Program-made: the position numbers and the translations under genes
Notes under the pieces: generated by a model
Database searches by the model: none
Told to the model about the DNA's origin: nothing
What the model saw: the letters and a program-made list of their open reading frames with translations, nothing else
Origin: Spirogloea muscicola
Taxonomy: Eukaryota > Streptophyta > Zygnematophyceae > Spirogloeales > Spirogloeaceae
Length of the DNA stretch: 10,653 nt
Assembly (NCBI GenBank): GCA_009602725.1
Contig: WELB01000068.1
Coordinates: forward strand, 47,457-58,109
Reading direction: 5' to 3'
In this document: positions 8,201-10,653 of the stretch, piece after piece
Layout of the letters: each line of letters opens with the position of its first letter
Position numbering within the stretch: the first letter of the stretch is position 1

Positions 8201-9067
8201 ATATGCAGCGCCCAAGCTGAGTATGACATGAGCTGCTTGCAGTTCTTACCAAGTCACAGCCTAATTGTGACCTGCATAAAGCTGTGGTTCTTACATGCCG
8301 TGGCCTCTACAGTGCGTGATTTTGCTGTCAAGCAGCAGGTATTAGGTTCTGAGTAGACCTTTTTGAGTAGACCTTTTTGAGTACTCAACTATACAGATTG
8401 AAGCGTAAATAGTTCAATCCACCTACCGCAGCATGACGGCAGAAGCCCCGCCATCTGTGCGCAAAGTGCCCACAACACCTGTGCCGCCGAGGGTGCGGTC
8501 CACGTCATAGCCCCAGTCCACAAGGAGATTGGCCACCAAGTCCGAAGTCGCATGTTCCTGCATTGCATTGCAGCAATCAGAAAACAAATCCTCTCAGCCG
8601 ATGACATGAACGTGAGCTTGCAAGGAAGGACGTCTGGTCACTTGCTTCTGTGCAGAATTAAGGCAGCTCTGCCTGCACTCATTACATGCCAAGCAACATC
8701 CAAGTTTAGTAAAACAGGGAGGGCAAGAAGCCACTTTTTCATTGAATTACAGCCTGTAGCTTCAGTGGAGCTGTGAACTCATGATGTGGCAGGCCATGGT
8801 CAGGGAATTGTAGTCTATGAGGATCAGCACACTGATGGCTCTGAACAAAAGGGTAATCTTGTCATCATCCCACAGCCTTCCACACTCACCAGGCGGGCAC
8901 TGCAGACGGCAACCACTTGCACTAACATGATACAACACTTAGATGATCACGACCGCAGCCACGGTGGCTGCTATACTGTCAGCGGGGTAGAGCTCAGAAG
9001 GATCCATTGGTATTGTAGAGCGGATCAGCGGACGCACAGTTGCACCCTCTCGCATCTTCGCTGCCAT
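5265..9067 (-). CDS. M20D amidohydrolase, IAA-amino-acid hydrolase-like; frameshifted, N-terminus unresolved
   Basis: M20D enzymes use two metal ions to cleave N-acyl amino acids, such as auxin-amino-acid conjugates or hippurate. Phase-consistent exons (minus strand) are 8427-8557, 8091-8182, 7849-7931, 7495-7617, 7207-7282, 6993-7085, 6630-6725, 6426-6525, 5810-5986, 5553-5613 and 5265-5346, giving 370 residues once one extra base is discounted. Family landmarks in order are [15 protein letters not shown] (metal ligands Cys and His), GTIHLVFQ then PAEEG (catalytic and metal Glu), FGLHNWPGLPVG (metal His), [35 protein letters not shown] and [20 protein letters not shown] (last metal His). The YDFND/ASYW ending is closer to bacterial-type M20D than to plant ILR1. 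Exon 7495-7617 has a one-base excess at 7546-7548. The intron at 6726-6992 starts with GC. The upstream exon 8951-9067 is tentative, and the usual HPEL exon is not found. Confidence 0.88.
7546..7548 (-). other. Single-base frameshift in an A-run of the hydrolase gene
   Basis: On the minus strand the frame GGGAEAML reaches CTTAAATGG and then reads into WPPCEV. The next base-phase gives [17 protein letters not shown], the expected family sequence, with the metal-binding His and the correct phase 2 end for the next exon. Two A's instead of three would join both halves. The eleven exons sum to a multiple of three only with that one base removed. It is either a homopolymer sequencing error or a real inactivating insertion. 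Confidence 0.85.
7698..7728. repeat. Intronic inverted repeat in the hydrolase gene
   Basis: CGTCAGGAG (7698-7706) and CTCCTGACG (7720-7728) are exact reverse complements around a 13-nt loop, inside the intron at 7618-7848. It may simply be a chance hairpin. Confidence 0.55.
8351..8383 (+). repeat. Two-copy 14-bp tandem repeat in a hydrolase intron
   Basis: GAGTAGACCTTTTT occurs twice in direct succession (8351-8364 and 8365-8378), followed by a third partial GAGTA. It lies in the intron at 8183-8426, so it does not alter coding. It could vary between strains. Confidence 0.8.
8951..9067 (-). CDS. Tentative upstream exon of the hydrolase
   Basis: An ATG at 9067 opens 39 codons, [11 protein letters not shown] and onward, ending [16 protein letters not shown] before a phase 0 GT at 8950. 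The end of this peptide resembles the short helix that precedes the RR-x-I/L-H-x-HPEL segment in M20D enzymes, and codon use fits the other exons. However, the segment that should link it to [17 protein letters not shown] (exon 8427-8557, phase 0) is not found between 8558 and 8950. It may be a real 5' exon, a separate small ORF or chance. Confidence 0.4.
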
Positions 9068-9177
9068 GAGCGTGGGTTCGTCACAGCCCGCCCCCACCGC
9101 AGAGGCAGCTCATCGACAAGGGGACTGCACTGACGAAGCTACTTGGCAATATCAACAGATGGGTATCTGAGTTGGGC

Positions 9178-9258
9178 TTAAGCAAGCCTGCTGGCCAGCG
9201 GGCTAGCTGACGGTGCAGCCAAAACCCTGGATCCGAGTACGACCAGAACCGAGAGCAT
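9178..9258 (-). CDS. Short ORF resembling a signal peptide, possible first exon of the hydrolase
   Basis: This 26-codon frame begins MLSVLVVLGSRVLAAPSASP, a hydrophobic core followed by a small-residue AAP site, as in an ER signal peptide. Plant auxin-conjugate hydrolases carry such signals (established knowledge). It lies on the same strand just upstream of the tentative exon at 8951-9067. CAG|GCTTGC near its end could be a GC donor, but I found no phase-consistent junction to the following exon, so the link is inference. Confidence 0.3.
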   Translation of the reverse strand: MLSVLVVLGSRVLAAPSASPLASRLA

Positions 9259-9341
9259 GACCGGGACTGGACCGGCCCAGGGCTGCCGCCGCCGCCGGGT
9301 CACTTGGCCTCAGCTCAGGTCTCGGAGTTGATCTTCAGGGG

Positions 9342-9518
9342 TCAGAAAATGTAGATAAGGTGTGTCGTGTCATCACAGGCCGGTGGCCGCGGCGGCGGCG
9401 GCGGCAGCAGCAGGGAACGACCAACAGGACGACCAGTCAGGAGTTTCTGCTTGACAGCCTTGCTTCCCATTGCAAGGCCGCCAATAACCCACATGGTGCG
9501 AGTAAGTGCAGCGGCCAT
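9342..9518 (-). CDS. Small uncharacterised ORF (58 aa) or exon
   Basis: A complete ATG-to-TGA frame begins MAAALTRTMWVIGGLAMGSK, with one short hydrophobic segment, then a basic stretch (KAVKQKLLTGRPVGR) and a Pro-run encoded by CCG repeats. Mixed third-codon positions and the Trp/Lys content look more like a real exon than the Arg-rich opposite strand. A possible acceptor (CCGCCGCAG ending at 9529) lies just before the ATG, so this could instead be an internal exon of a minus-strand gene starting farther right. There, a hydrophobic-basic frame (LLSCVSIAVVVLKKAARR) ends at a GTGAGC donor near 9662, but the phases do not fit simply. No family is recognised. Confidence 0.33.
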   Translation of the reverse strand: MAAALTRTMWVIGGLAMGSKAVKQKLLTGRPVGRSLLLPPPPPRPPACDDTTHLIYIF

Positions 9519-10270
9519 GGGGTTGATGACTGCGGCGGCGGCGGGGCGGCGGCGTAGACGGCGCCGTGAGCCCTCAGGCCTATCGATCAGTCCCCAGCGC
9601 CGCAGGGGAAGGCCCCCCGGCCGGTCTCGGCAGTTTATTTGTTGTAAGACATCACCGGGCTCACCCCGCCGCCGCCGCTGCCGTCGTCTCGTCTAGCAGC
9701 TTTCTTAAGAACGACAACAGCAATGGAGACGCAGGACAAGAGCGCCGTCGCCGCAGCGGGGGGCCCAGTTGGGGCGAGACGGGACTCACTGCGACGTGAG
9801 TGCTTCTGTTCTTCCTTATCGTCAGTGCCACGTACCACTATACGGCGCAGACGCTGCCGGCGGGCTGGGCGTGGCCGGCCCCACCGAGGGCCCGAGGTGG
9901 CGGCGTCGCCTGACCGCCGCGGCGATGGCCGGCCAGCGCCGCGAGGACCTGCGCCCGCCGCCGCCGCCGCCAACAGGGGGCGGGGTTTCGGGGTTTAAGC
10001 GCCCGCAGCGTTCGACGTACGAGGCTGGGAGGCATCGGCGCCCAAGCACACCCCCGGCCCTTACGGACCTCATTCATGCGATTGCTCAACAGCAGGGGGG
10101 GGTGTATTGAGCACCAAGTGGCCACTTCAGTCGCGGTGTGCTTTCTGGCCCTCATTTTATTATGCTCATTCCTAGGTTTTGGGCTGGCCCCGTCATCTGG
10201 CCCCTTCAAACCCTTTGTCATTCCTTATCGAAACGCTGTTGTCATTTTCGGTGTGTCTTGCGTTTCACGA
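9519..10270. other. GC-rich stretch with overlapping low-complexity frames
   Basis: Several Arg/Pro/Ala-rich frames overlap on both strands between 9560 and 10110, driven by CCG/GGC runs (for example 9953-9970). A plus-strand ATG at 9723 with G at -3 and +4 opens METQDKSAVAAAGGPVGARR up to a GTGAGT donor at about 9796, and the minus strand also offers exon-like signals. I cannot decide which strand, if either, is coding. It resembles the CCG-rich 5' ends of the other genes. Nothing is seen between 10110 and 10270. Confidence 0.35.
10180..10213 (+). repeat. Diverged direct copy of the foldback's left arm
   Basis: TCTGGCCCCTTCAAACCC near 10196-10213 resembles TCCGGCCCCTCCAGACC at 10273-10289 of the foldback. 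Each is followed by a TTGTC element and a T-rich stretch, and a TTTTGGGCTG copy lies just upstream (about 10177-10186). This suggests an older duplication, or several copies, of the same element. Confidence 0.45.
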
Positions 10271-10273
10271 CAT

Positions 10274-10390
10274 CCGGCCCCTCCAGACCTTGTCCGTTCT
10301 TTTGGGCTGCTGCCGCCTTGCCGCCTTGCTGGCCTCTCAAAGCTGTGAGAGGCCAGCCCAAAGGGATGTACAAGGTCTGAGGGGGGCCGG
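10274..10390. repeat. Imperfect long foldback (hairpin)
   Basis: The left arm 10274-10309 (CCGGCCCCTCCAGACCTTGT, then TTTTGGGCTG) pairs with the reverse complement of 10354-10390 (CAGCCCAAAGG, then ACAAGGTCTGAGG and GGCCGG) with few mismatches. Inside is a perfect 10-bp hairpin, TGGCCTCTCA at 10330-10339 with TGAGAGGCCA at 10346-10355 and a 6-nt loop. The total is about 117 nt. It could be a fragment of a foldback transposable element or an RNA hairpin precursor. No coding frame explains it. Confidence 0.75.
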
Positions 10391-10480
10391 AAAGCGCAAA
10401 AAGCACGGAGATACACTCCATGACTGCTGCGAGTGTGTGCTCATTAATTCTCCAAGCTTCCAAAGGAAGCAAGGAAGTGA

Positions 10481-10653
10481 GCCCCTCCAAAGAAGCCAGA
10501 GGAAGCGCTAAGAAACCAAAGCACACAAAGAAAGAAAGCAGCTACAAATTACTCAGTAACCCCTGCTAAGCAGCCGCAAATCAGAGAGGCTAGGGTCCTG
10601 GAAGTGGGTCCCCTGGACAGAGCCAGAGGCAGCAGCGAGGGCTCTCCCGGCAC
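10481..10653 (+). CDS. Possible partial coding exon running off the right edge
   Basis: The frame is open from just after a TGA at 10478-10480 to the window end (57 codons). It reads as a basic, charged peptide (APPKKPEEALRNQS, later PAKQPQIREARVLEVGPLD) without low-complexity runs. There is no ATG. The purine-rich sequence before it makes a poor acceptor, so the exon start is unknown. Another plus frame ending about 10568 is also Lys-rich. It could be an internal exon of a gene to the right or chance. Confidence 0.3.

Noticed and set aside
9723-9998. Plus-strand frame starting METQDKSAV
   Set aside because: It has a good start context, but after about 24 codons it becomes Arg/Pro/Ala repeats. 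The short GTGAGT-to-CAG interval of about 32 bp is too small for an intron here. Kept only as a possibility in the region note.
1-10653. CRISPR array, transposase, tRNA, rRNA or defence-type cluster
   Set aside because: No regularly spaced repeats, cloverleaf, rRNA core or mobile-element protein was seen. The genes are unrelated housekeeping or metabolic genes, so I do not claim a new system.

Overview
The window looks like nuclear DNA of a green alga, probably trebouxiophyte- or chlorophyte-like. The genes are cut into short exons by introns of roughly 100-440 bp. Coding exons are GC-rich, CCG/GGC runs sit near gene 5' ends, and isolated plant-type telo-box motifs (TTTAGGG) occur in a promoter. 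A TGTAA polyadenylation-type signal follows one gene. The recognisable proteins are eukaryotic and closest in character to plant or algal families. I cannot name the species.

Layout from left to right. A plus-strand gene (353-1925, five exons) encodes a helical, Ala/Lys-rich protein that I do not recognise with certainty and that may be membrane-binding. It converges on a minus-strand gene (2428-2982, three exons) for DPM3, the small membrane subunit of dolichol-phosphate mannose synthase. DPM3 is divergent from a plus-strand gene (3501-4020, two exons) for mitochondrial ribosomal protein bL36. The two share a CCG-rich intergenic region of about 520 bp that holds two telo-box motifs. Most of the right half (5265 to about 9067 or 9258, minus strand) is one gene for an M20D amidohydrolase of the IAA-amino-acid hydrolase/hippurate hydrolase type. 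I resolved eleven consecutive exons with matching splice phases, but its 5' end is unclear. The last 1.3 kb (9340-10653) holds small uncertain ORFs, a strong foldback and an ORF that runs off the edge.

The genes do not form a pathway. They are unrelated housekeeping or metabolic genes, and I see no operon, mobile element, CRISPR array or defence-type system. The observations most worth checking are these: three of sixteen phase-checked introns start with GC instead of GT; the hydrolase has one extra A in an A-run that breaks its frame; its conserved His-Pro-Glu-Leu exon cannot be found; and an imperfect foldback of about 117 nt lies near the right edge.
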